Below the pieces are notes generated by a model. It was not told where the DNA came from and did no database searches. It worked only from the letters and a program-made list of their open reading frames with translations. From Viscum album (lineage: Eukaryota > Streptophyta > Magnoliopsida > Santalales > Viscaceae), in assembly GCA_963277665.1 (NCBI GenBank), contig OY728142.1:14088001-14152000 (forward strand): DNA of 64,000 nucleotides. Reading direction: 5' to 3'. A program made the position numbers and the translations under genes. The stretch's first letter is position 1. Each line of letters opens with the position of its first letter. Of this stretch, positions 35,556-47,049 are shown piece by piece.

Positions 35556-38500
35556 TGTAATGCCCTAACCTTAGAAGCTCAGAGACAATGCATTATTTTA
35601 ATACATTGGAATTATTACAAGGAATAAAATCCTGAAGGACTAATCAGCTTAGTAGTCTTGAAGAAAGTAGATACATATCCAATTTTACATTTTGAAATGA
35701 AACAAAATAGAATACATAAAAAAGCTAATAAACGGCATCCTTAATAACTCAATAAATGATCTCTTCTTCATAACCTGGAGAGGAAAAAAATGAAATGGGT
35801 GATCTCAAATGATCAGTAAGGGTTAAGAAATATATGGGAATAAAACATAAACATAAAAATTAGTCATGGTGAATAACTAAAACACATGACTTTAAAAATA
35901 AACATAAATACATTATGGTAGGAACAAGAGCTGAATAAATCATGCCATAATAAAACATAATCATGGGTATTCTACTAGTTGAATAACCATATGAACTATA
36001 AATACTATTATCATAATGATTGAAATTCATATTCTAGAAATTCTAAAATACATCATAATTTCCTTTTCCAAGACGTCTAAAAATGATTAAGGACTCATCC
36101 CAAACCATAAATAGCCATTTTTTCAAGGCCTCATACCAAAACCATAGTTTCTCTCATCAGACCTACTGATGCACTGAGGGGATATAGTGGTCCCCACTTG
36201 ACACTTACTAATTAAAATGAATTCATATTATGAATTGGGATAAACATAAAAAATATACAAATTCATATTGAAACTATAATATGAAATGTAAATAATTTTC
36301 CCCAATCATTAATCATAAACACTAACCATTAGGGGTATTATGGTGAATGGTTTCAAGATAGAACATACACTATCAAACTAATCATAAAACATTCAATAAA
36401 GCAAGTTGTATGATATCATAATAGATAAACCTCAATGAATTGCAATATTTAACAAAGGATTTGACATAGATTAAGATACTTTTAAATGGGACCATTGAAA
36501 AATCCTTGAGGAAATTAATCCTTAAAAATTCTAAAGTGTCCCATACAACCTTGAAACATTCAAATCATAGTATAATAGAATATCATTATAATATGGAGAT
36601 TATTTATATGATATAGAAAGGTACATTACATACACCACATGTAAGGAATAAGTGGTGAACAAGGCGTATATCACATAAAAGTTAAAGTGATGTGAGAAAA
36701 ATAAGTTTTACTTTGGAAAGAAGAGTTCTTTGGAAAATAAATTATATTTTCCATGAAATCAGATTTTAAACATAGATATACCATAAAATAAAAGGTAAGG
36801 ACGTTGAAATTATATTTGAATCATAAATAAATACTTATTGAGGTGAAATCATTTAAAAAGAGTTTTTAATGAAGCTTTAGAAATAAAACATTTTAGTGTG
36901 GTTTAAATAATATACTAAAGGATTTTAAAGCGAAAAGGCATGTTTGATTTCAAAAACCATAAATAAATTAAAATATATTTTTAAATTTAAAATGTTTGAT
37001 TTCATAAACATAGATATGGCTTAAAATATATTACAGAGTGAACTTCAAAATAGGTAACATTATGAGAAGTTCCTTGAATCGGGCATGTATTTCGGAAGAA
37101 TATTTTTGAACAATTTTTTAAAAATTGTAACTCCCCATAAAATAAAGAAGTATTCTGATTGGTACACATATATATAACATTAATATATAATTTATAAGGA
37201 TTAAATAATAATAAATAATTATTTCGTTGATGTGAATAGAGAATAAGAGCAACCTGAATTAAAATGGAGGTTCAAGTAGAAAATACTTAATACTTTGGAA
37301 TTAATTGAATTGTATGCCCCAAAATTAATAATCATAAAATAAAACATTTAAGATAATGAAACTAAATATATTCATGATATGAAACATTAAATGTAAAATA
37401 TACATACACCATACACAAGTAATAGTAGTGAATATGAAATATCTCACAAAAATGGAAGTGAGATGAAAAAAACCCCTACCTTAAGTCGGATGGTGTTCTT
37501 CACATGATCTTAGTGTCATGGATACCCAAATTATATTCATTAATTAATATTTCCTAAACCTGTTATTTATTTAATTTATTTATTATAACCTTATTAGGTT
37601 CATTCATTTCCATTTTTATGGGATTAAGAGGTTCAATTTTATTGTTTTGGAAGCATTTTCTTCCTTGGTTTTCATGATCAGTTAACTTGTATTCATGAAT
37701 AGAAGTTCATTTTAAATGTTTTCAAAAATCCATAATTGTTAATATATATTATTAGTGACATTAAAGGGATAAAAATTATCTTATAATAAATTTTTTTATA
37801 TACCATGAGGATGACTTTTTGTATAAAGTATAATGATAATCACTTGGATTAACTTGGTGGTTTTGTGCAGAATGAACTTGTTTTGAATTATTTTTTTATA
37901 TTATGAGGGATTAAGGATTATAGAACATTACATAAGATGAAATAAATATATTATGATCTACTTCATCCATAATAATGTTTTCAGGGCAAGAATTTAGGAC
38001 AGTAGCAGAAATTGAAAACCTATCATCCTTGAATGTGGTAGATTAGCACATCTCAGATGGTATTTTCATTTTTAGTATAAATGAATGGGAAAGGTGAGAT
38101 GATGAAGAAATATTACATTAGCATAATACAATTACTGTTATTTTAAGATAATTTAATTATTATATAATTTTGATGAGGGTGATGAGGAAAGAAAAAGAAA
38201 ATAAAGTAACTCAAAATAAAAGAAAAGTTGAGAAACCCCTCACAAAAATTTGGCTGCCTAACGACGTCGCTTAAAATTTCATAAAATATTTTGATGATAG
38301 AAAATGGGTATCTCATAATTAATAAATAATATAGAAATTAGTGGGGATATAGAATGTCATATCTCAGAATAAACCTATTTAAATTAAAAGATAATAACAT
38401 AATAAGAGTTCTTGAAAAATAGATAGATTTTGAGATGAAAATTCTACAACATAACGGCTATGCAACATGGTTTTAGAAAAAATTAAAAGGAGAGGGGACA

Positions 38501-39711
38501 GGGGTTACCCATTAAAAAAAGTCTCATAAAATATTATAGGGAAACAATAATTTGGAAATAATAACATGTTATGAAAACTTGAAATACATACCACATAAAA
38601 GAGAACTTGGATGGAAAAGAAAAGTTGAGAATTCTCTTACCTTGTAGAGTAACTCATAATAATTGAAGGTTGGGACCTTGGGGGATTGAAGACACCTTAG
38701 GAGGAACAATATAAAGTTAAAACTACCAAATATTATAGGATGATGAGTTTTTAAGAAAATAATATGAAGGAATGAGTGGGTAATTATAGTAAATGAGAGG
38801 GAGTTTTTTATTAATTTAAAGGGACACCTCATTAGTGGTTTTATCAAAACCATGGTATTTCCCATGGTATTTTCTCTTGGTATTAGCCACTTGGGACACC
38901 TAAAATCACATTTAACTATACAAAAGTCAACCAGAATTTTATATTAGTTAATATTTCATTATGATGTCATTAAATATACCAAAAACTGAAAACTGTATTT
39001 TTTACTATTCACAAAAAAAATTCAAGTATTTTAGAAAATTACCAAAAAATCACCCTAACTATTTTTAAATGTGTAGAATTATAAAATGAACTCAATTTTT
39101 TGAAAATAATTTTCTAATTATTTTTAATTTAATTTTTAAATAAAAACATAATTTATTCAAAAAAACAACATTAAAACTATAACTCGTTTTATAACACCAT
39201 GTGAAATTAAACAATGTCCCATAAAATTATAGAATAACCATAAGACAATAAATTAAAAATTTATGATTATATATTATTAAAATATATTTCGATTTTAAAT
39301 TATTAAATTAATTATAAAATTTTAATTAAAATATTTACGACATACAAAAATACCAATACTTATACTATGATCATTTTTTCACTTACAAGATGTCTAAATT
39401 ATATTTATACACTCATGGGTGAAGTTTCAATTTTTTTTGGCCAATTTACTATTCATTATTATTCATTACGATCAATAATGGTATGTTACTATTCATAAGG
39501 GTATGTTACTATTCATCAAAAAAAATTCTTGTCTTATCATAATCTAAATATCTTACTGAATGAAACTATGTATGTCAGTTCTTTGAAATTCAAATTATAG
39601 AAGTGGAAAAATTATGTTTATTGGTTAGGTTATAATAAAGTGTTTTTTGTAGGGAATTAGTGCTTCATGCATTCTATATTAAATCTATTTGCAAATTTTT
39701 GGGATGTTATA
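35556..39711 (-). repeat. 5' LTR of element B
   Basis: 4156 bases, TGTAATGCCC...GGGATGTTATA. It pairs with 29285-33433. Confidence 0.92.
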
Positions 39712-39716
39712 CTTAG
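39712..39716. repeat. Target site duplication of element B, right
   Basis: CTTAG, identical to 29280-29284. Confidence 0.93.
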
Positions 39717-41149
39717 GAACTTAGATACAAATTGGGGACACATTGGACTAATTAATTGAGTAAAAAAATGTTATAACTTTATGGCTTATGATTTTGGATT
39801 GGAGAGGAATGGATAATGGGTAGTATTTATACTTGAGGGGAGTGGGTTTTAATAAATTTAATATTGGATATTTTAATATATAATCAAACCAGTTGTGAGA
39901 TAAATCCATTAAAACCATTCTTATAGAATAATTAATATTGGGATAGTGTGTTTTAATATTCAAGTCCTTCCATAATATAACCACACCTTCCAGCCAACCT
40001 AATAAATGCACCGAATCCAGCAAATAAATTTTATTTAAAAAAACCAATTTTTGGTTTTAAAAAGACTAAATTTATAAATTAAAATTTATATTTAAATGAT
40101 AATTTTTATAATTATTAAATTAAATATTTATTTATAAAAAATTAATAAAACTTTTAATCACACTGACATAATAATGATGTCATAAAATTGCAATGCTTAT
40201 AAAGCAGTAATTTTCTCCAAAAAAATGAATTTGTCAGAAAATTCCAAAACAATCACCCTAAAATTATTTTTATATAATGAGTTAAAAAGTGAAATTAATT
40301 TCATAAAAATAATCTACCAGGTATTCTAATTTTAACTTTCAAATAAATAATTACTTTAAGAAAAATTAATAGTTTAATAGAAAAATGAACATTCTGACCA
40401 TTATAAAAAATTATTTTCAAATCATTAAAATATATTATCATTTTAAAATCATCTTATAAGATTATATCATGAAACACATATTTAAAACTTAAAAATAAAA
40501 CATATTTTAGTATAATATGCTTGTAGACTCTAAAAATAATACATTTTTTTCTTATTTAATAAACTCGGTGATCATTTAAATATATCGATCTAACCAACAA
40601 TAATAATGACCAATTGTTATATTGAATAATTTTTATAACACCAATAAAGTTTATTAGTTGAAAAACATAAATATTGTTGATCATATTTCCTTAAAAATAC
40701 ACCATAATTATTACTCTTGATCATTCACTTCAATTTGAATAAAGGTTCAATATTATTTCTAAAATGAATATTGTATTATAGACTCTCTGTTACATTGTTA
40801 TAGCACTTCTCATGGGTGGGATGATTCTAGGGTATCGATGCTACACAAATTTTTATATTTTAATTCATTTATTATTTGTTACTCTTCCCATTGTTATATT
40901 TAGAATAATAATAGGAATGTTTGTATACTTAAATTAATATTATAAACTAATTAAATAATGTGTTGGTGGTTTATAGTAAGTGTTTTATTTTAATGTTCCC
41001 AGTTCTATTAGCACATATCTACACATGTTTTTTAAATTTATTATATATTTTATAATTAAATCTATGTTATTATATTTTAAAACATAATAAAAATTTATTA
41101 TGAGGCAAGATATCTATTATTAAATAAGGTGCATTCGTGGTTTGTTACA
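39717..41149 (-). repeat. 3' LTR of element C, second part
   Basis: Continues the LTR cut at 29284 and aligns with about 44170-45620. It ends GTTTGTTACA before a C-run that is the polypurine tract on the other strand. TATAAATA lies at 39824-39831. Confidence 0.82.
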
Positions 41150-42782
41150 TTTATCCCCCCTTAAAGAAATTTCCCCTCAAAAGTTATTTTTTAATACATG
41201 ATAAAACCCTAAATATCACTTACCAAGATTCAATATTGAGGTTCTTCTCCCTAAAAAAATTATTACATTCACCTATCATTAAAATAATATTTAATAATTT
41301 TATTGAAATAATTCATACCTTCAATAAGGCCTTTATTCTTGCCATCTCTCATGAAGGGAAAGGTTTCAATAATGAAATGGTACCTCAAGGAATTTTCAAA
41401 ATCTAAAATTTCTTTTATACAAATGAAATTATTGTAGTTTGGATCAAATTGATGAAAATATTGATAATTACTGAAAAAATATTATTATTATATAATTTCA
41501 AGATATCCATTTGAAACTGTTTTTTATTAAATAACCTTATATAGTTCTCTTAAAAGTTTTCAATGTTTTATTTGATACATCCAAAAATAATGAAATTTAA
41601 AATTTGATACATTTAGGATGCAAAGAGTTCTTCCTCTTTTGCAACTAATTAAAAATTAATAAGTGATTCATTTGAATTTAGTAGAGTGAAAAGTTCCAAA
41701 ATACCCAGATATTACCTTCTACTCCTAGTAAGTTAGAAACGTAGAGAATGCAATATCTATTCATTAAAAAACAAAAATCCTTGAAAAAAATATATAATAG
41801 TGGAGGTATTAGATGGCTTATAATGTTTTTTATAGGTGTCTTAGATATGGAAAATGTTTTTAAGTCATCTGAGAAAGAATTTAGGATAATGATTACAATT
41901 AGATCTTTTGTAATTGAGAGAAGAGCTGTTCGTCATCTTCCTCCTTCCATCTCAAAAAATAACATTAATCTATTTGGAAACAATATAATTAATACGTGAA
42001 ATGAATTACCAACCACATTATAATGAAATCATATAACTTTTATTTCTAGTATTAAAATAAAAACAATATATCTAATCATGAGTGATTAAAAATATCCTAA
42101 GAGAATAATTTATATAAATTTTAAATAATCCATGTTTTGAATGTCTAAGGTGACCAATTTTTTTTATCATTCTATTTTCCTATCAACCTATATCTCTCTT
42201 GGATCAATTTGGATTTCTTTTGGTTTGGTTTTATCATGTTATTAACCCAATTCCTAAAATTTCTATCCATAAATTATCATTAATGTTCCCAAAAATCATT
42301 AGAATATATGCTCTTAAATTTTATCATATCCTTTATCTATAAAAGTATGCATCTTTTAAAAAATTCATAAATTAATAATATGTATCTATTAATCCATGTT
42401 ATCCATGATCTATTTACTAAAATAATCTCTTGTGGGAATTTATATTTACATAATAATAGTGTCTAATAAAATTGTAAATTTACCAAAACATATCCACCGT
42501 GTGTGTTAAAATAGGTTTGTATAATGGTATATTGTTGTCCACTAGTTCTCGATCAATTCTAGATCAATATGGTGTTTTTAGTTATTACCCGTAGGTATAA
42601 CTATGTCAGCGCCACATGAAATTATCATATCCATAAAGGGATGTATTTTATTTGAAAACAATTACTCTATAATTTATCAAAATTTAGTGATTCATTATTA
42701 TGCTTAGTACAATCCCTAAATATTTCTCTAATATTTTCTTATCCTATCATCAAAAATAACTAGACTTTCCTCTAATACCAAC
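41150..42782 (-). other. Interior of element C
   Basis: 1633 bases between polypurine tract (41150-41166, minus AAGGGGGGATAAA) and primer site (42767-42782, minus GTTGGTATTAGAGGAA). The block at 42515-42650 is a decayed relative of the leaders of A and B. I found no zinc knuckle and no pol. The open frames at 41137-41406 and 41748-41999 are on the opposite strand and have no motif. Confidence 0.7.
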
Positions 42783-45620
42783 TATTGAAACCCTTTCCTT
42801 TATTACACATTAATTCATTATTTATTACATAACATCACACATAGTATAACCCAGATGATTGGGAATCCCAATGTATTTAGAAATTAGGTAAATAGTGTAT
42901 CAAATTGTTACATGGATAAAACAATATTATTGAAAACTTCCTTAGCATTCTTTTAATATTTCACATATCATTTAAAACTTCATGGGATAATCTAGGGATA
43001 TATATAAGAAAGGGGTGAGATATAAGGCCCAATAAGGGAATTAAAAAGGATGGAATAGGGTAAATAAAAACATTTGAGTCAAGAGGCCTAAAATTGTAAA
43101 ATAATTAGTGAAATTCATAGTCCTAGACAATGAGGCATAGTATTACTTGATAACATAAAAGTAACATGGTAATTTCAAAACAACATTAAACATGAAATCA
43201 TAAGAATAAGTCAAGTTTATCCACCAATACCTTATAAAAAATGTTCTTAGGATAACCTCTCATCCACTATAAATGGGATCTCATGAGGCTAAATCATTAC
43301 CCAATGCATTTGAGTAAAATTTGGGTGCAGCCATCATAATCATATCATATAACGCATAAGTGTTCCACATAGATCACATATCATAAGAATATATTTTATT
43401 ACATTTAATCCCATTATTAATTATCATGGGTTATATACATGGAAGTACCCAATAAATTAATCATAGGTACAACTAGTTAAACACCATTGAGTGAAAAAGG
43501 GTATGGGTATACACTTCACATTGTTTGTTATGGAAAATCACAAGGTAATTTTGGAAGCATAACAAGGGAATATAAAGGTTCATGGGAGGGATTAATAATA
43601 GTGAAAGGGTATCTCATCAATTTTTCATAATAATATTAGTAATAGGGATATGTAAGAAAATAATTCAACATGAAAAATTGGGAATCCAAAGGCATAAGAC
43701 AAAAAATGGTATTTGAATAATGATTTGGCATGAAAAGTCACTATGAAATTCTGGTGGCATAATAGCCACACATAAAGATCCATAAAATGGGTTAATGAGA
43801 GGTAAAAAGGCATCTAATAATTTGGAAATAAAAATTATAGTATTATTCATTTATAAAAAAACACAACATTATGAATTGGAAATCAAAGGAATAAAATAAA
43901 AAAGGTTCTTGAATAGAAAATAAGAGAGAGATGTCTCTTAATAAATTTCGGCATAGTAATGACTTAGGTAAAGGCTATAAAGAGAGGGTATAAATGATAT
44001 ATCATTATAATAACATAAATTTTAAAGTATTGGTACATTTTTAAAGTTTTAAAAATATATACAATTGATATTAAAATGGATGAATACAAAGAATGTTCTT
44101 GAATGGAAAAGAAGAGAGATAAATCCCATACTTTGAAGATTTGATTCCTGAATCATGGAGGGGGGAACATAGGACATTGGATACACCTTTAGGACACCTT
44201 GTATAATCTTTATAGGTGAAAAAATTACAAAAGTTATTGTATTATTATTTTTTAGTTGATATAAATGTCTAAGGGGTGGTATTTATACTTGAGGAATAGT
44301 GGGTTTGAAAGAATTAAATATGGGTTATTTTACTATATAAGCCAACTAAGTTATGATGTCATTCAATTAGAACCATTCTTCTAGAATAATTACTATTTTG
44401 AGAGTGTGTCTTAATGTTTATGTCGTTAAAAAATCCAACCACACCTTCCATCCAACCTAATAAATGCACATAATCCAACAAATGAATTATTTTTCAAAAA
44501 ATCCAATTTTTGGTTTAAAAAGTTTAAATTTAAAAATTAAAATTGATATTAAAAATTCATTTGTATAATTAATAAATTAAAATTTTATTGATAAAAAAGT
44601 TTCATAAAATTTTTAATCATGTTGACAACATAATGATTTCATAAAATCATAGTTCTCGTAAAGTGGTAAGTTTCACTTTTTCCACCAAAAATCTAAATTT
44701 GTCAAAATATTCACAAAAATATAACCAAAATATAATTTAGGTGTGCCATGTACAAGAAGGAAATTTATTTAATTAAAATAAACCTCTATTTATGATAATC
44801 TTAACTTTTAAATAAATCATTATTTTAATAAAATCTAATAGTTTAGTAAAAATTTCCACATTTTGACCATTATAAAAAAATGGGCTTCAATAAAATAAAT
44901 TTTCATTTTAAAAGAATTTTATAAGATTATTTCATGAAATAAGTTGTTATTTAAAATATCCACATAAATCATATTTTAATATAAAATTTTTTTAGTCTCT
45001 AAAAATAATAAAATTTTTCTTATTAAATAATATCTATGATCATTTAAATGTATCAACATAACCAACAAAAATAATGATATACTATTTTATTAACTAATGG
45101 TCATAATTATAATCAACTATATTAGTTTACAAACACACATTTTGATGGTCATATTTCCCTATAAATACATCATCATTCATAATCTTCCTCATTCACTTAA
45201 ATTCAAATCAAAGTTCCATATCATTTACAAAATAAATTTTGTATTACTAACTCTCTATTTCTTTGATATAATATTTTTCATGGCTGGGATGATTCTTGGG
45301 GATCAAGGATATCAAAAGTTTTATATTTTCATTTATATTTATTCACCATTAGTCTTCCCATTTTAATATTTGGTTTAATAATATAATATTTTTTAGACTG
45401 AATGTAATGTTATTAAACTATTTAATAAAGTATTGATAGTTTTTATTTTGTGTTTTATTTAACTGTTCCTAGATGTACTTGTTAATATCAAATCATGATG
45501 TTCAAATTTATTATGAAATTTAAAAATTTTTCTATCTTTATATATTATAAAATATAAAAAACAAGTTATTGAGAGGAAATATATCCATTATTAAATGAAT
45601 CTAATTCACAGGTTTTTATA
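42783..45620 (-). repeat. 5' LTR of element C
   Basis: 2838 bases, beginning TATTGAAACCC (a decayed TGTAA...CCC start) and ending GGTTTTTATA. The TATA box is at 44280-44287. Confidence 0.82.
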
Positions 45621-45625
45621 TGCAC

Positions 45626-46099
45626 TCGCTGATATAGTATGGGTGTTTTTTCTCATAGAATAAAAAAGATTGAGAAATCAAAACAAATAAGTTAAATAGT
45701 GTAAGATAATTGAAAAAATCATTTTATCATATTACGTAGTTTTATTATTATTTTGGATATTTTTATAATATTATAATCCCCTTTTTTTGGAATTGATGCA
45801 TGAAGATGTTCAGATATTTTATGATGTGTAATTGATATTCAAAAAAGAAATGAGTTGAAATAGAGATATTTTTCATCTTTTTCATGAAAAAATTATGATG
45901 TATATGCATCACGTGCCTATTTTTTCTTTAATGGTTCTTTTAAAAAGAAGCATTCTATAGAAGTATCCATTGAACAATCATCATTGAGGATCCTCATTCA
46001 TTGACTCAAAATCTAGGCTCTTTAAATTCTTCTAAAATTCATTTAATTCTGCACACAAAAAATAGTTGAAATAATATATTTAATAATATAATACATACT
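45626..46099. other. Unassigned AT-rich stretch
   Basis: Between element C and the Sirevirus LTR. No gene, repeat or signal recognised. It may be the end of the Sirevirus LTR or of LTR D. Confidence 0.4.
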
Positions 46100-46678
46100 T
46101 TAGGTAAATTAACATTACCTTCTCACAACAGTATCATTGGTCACTTCAATACTTTAAAAATATTCAAGCCAGATTCTTTGAAAAGATGTACGGTCAATCA
46201 CTAGTACTGTGTTCCATTCATTTGGCCATGTGGTCTATGCTTTACATTATTGAAATTTCACATTTTCTATAAGGTTTCATTCATTTGGAATTTTGTTCAC
46301 ATGGTTACTCATGTGGTATATTCAATTAGTCATGTGTTCGATCCAATAGTTTTCAACGAGATAGATACAATCAATCTGTTAGGTATGTGATCAATCAACA
46401 TTTCATTTGTTCGATCCATGATCTTGTGAAAATATCAATCATAGTGGTCACTAATGATTACACATGTGGTTTGTCTATTTAGTTTATAGTCACTTCAGTT
46501 ATTTTTCATATATTCATCATGCTTGATTCTTCTAATAAGCATTCGATCTGATACTTCTTAAAATTTCAATTTTTTCCAAAGAAATTTATTTAACTTTCCT
46601 AGAAAATTAAATAGATTATAAATAAAATAAACATGATTTAGTATTATTAAAATAATGAATTTCTAGAATATTCTAACA
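46100..46678 (-). repeat. 3' LTR of the Sirevirus (start certain, end unclear)
   Basis: The minus strand begins TGTTAGAATATTCTAG at 46678, typical of Sirevirus LTRs. It contains several CATGTGGT/TCGATC-like short repeats (46220-46480). I could not fix the far end. Confidence 0.5.
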
Positions 46679-46877
46679 ATATCTTCATTTTTATGATCTC
46701 AATTGAAGGAATAAATATCCATAATAAATGTTTAATGATTATATATTAAATAATTCAATCATCTGTAACATTAAAAAATATTAGGTTAATATTTCATAGC
46801 TCCATACTTTTAGGTATATGACATATTTTCCTTATATGAAATAATTTATGCCTCGGTTGTTTATTCCATATATTTTA

Positions 46878-46884
46878 CTCCCCC
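46878..46884 (-). other. GGGGGAG purine motif of the Sirevirus
   Basis: The minus strand reads TTTGATAATACAAATGGGGG then AG. This resembles the repeated polypurine motifs that Sireviruses carry before the 3' LTR. It lies 200 bases upstream of the LTR start. A second GGGGGAG occurs near 48840. Confidence 0.5.
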
Positions 46885-47049
46885 ATTTGTATTATCAAAA
46901 ATAATTCAGAATGGGTGAAATAGTAGACATGGAATAAATAGAAAATAAAGAATACAAAATTAAAAGAACAAAGACACAGAAATAAGAATAAAGAGATATT
47001 TTATTAATTTTTCAAAAATTGTACATTTTCCCAATGAAAATATAATTAT

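Larger units (their letters stand above)
29285..39711 (-). mobile_element. Element B: non-autonomous LTR retrotransposon with 4.15-kb LTRs and mini-gag
   Basis: 10.4 kb with LTRs 29285-33433 and 35556-39711, perfect CTTAG target duplication, and a 2122-base interior holding primer site, leader, mini-gag remnant and polypurine tract, all on the minus strand. No pol domain is present. The ends are TGTAATGCC and, after decay, TTATA or TTCTA instead of TTACA. The leader, gag and several LTR modules are clearly homologous to those of element A, although most of the LTR sequence differs, so A and B are separate families of one lineage. A sampled 250-base LTR stretch differs by about 13 %. Confidence 0.92.
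27896..45620 (-). mobile_element. Element C: old non-autonomous LTR retrotransposon, split by element B
   Basis: Two homologous LTRs: left in two parts (27896-29284 and 39717-41149, 2822 bases together once B and its duplication are removed) and right 42783-45620 (2838 bases). The interior 41150-42782 has a polypurine tract at its left end and a tRNA-Met primer site at its right end, so it is minus-oriented. It contains no pol. LTR identity judged by eye is below 80 %, so it is the oldest of the three related elements, consistent with B sitting inside it. Confidence 0.82.

Noticed and set aside
41137..41999. Open frames at 41137-41406 and 41748-41999 (+)
   Set aside because: Opposite strand to element C, AT-rich chance frames. 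I also looked here for a zinc-knuckle gag on the minus strand and found none.
45097..45366. 89-codon hydrophobic open frame
   Set aside because: Falls inside the 5' LTR of C; hydrophobicity follows from T-rich codons.
45621..46099. Continuation of LTR D after element C
   Set aside because: I could not align it with the sequence left of 27891 or define an LTR end, so I left it unassigned.
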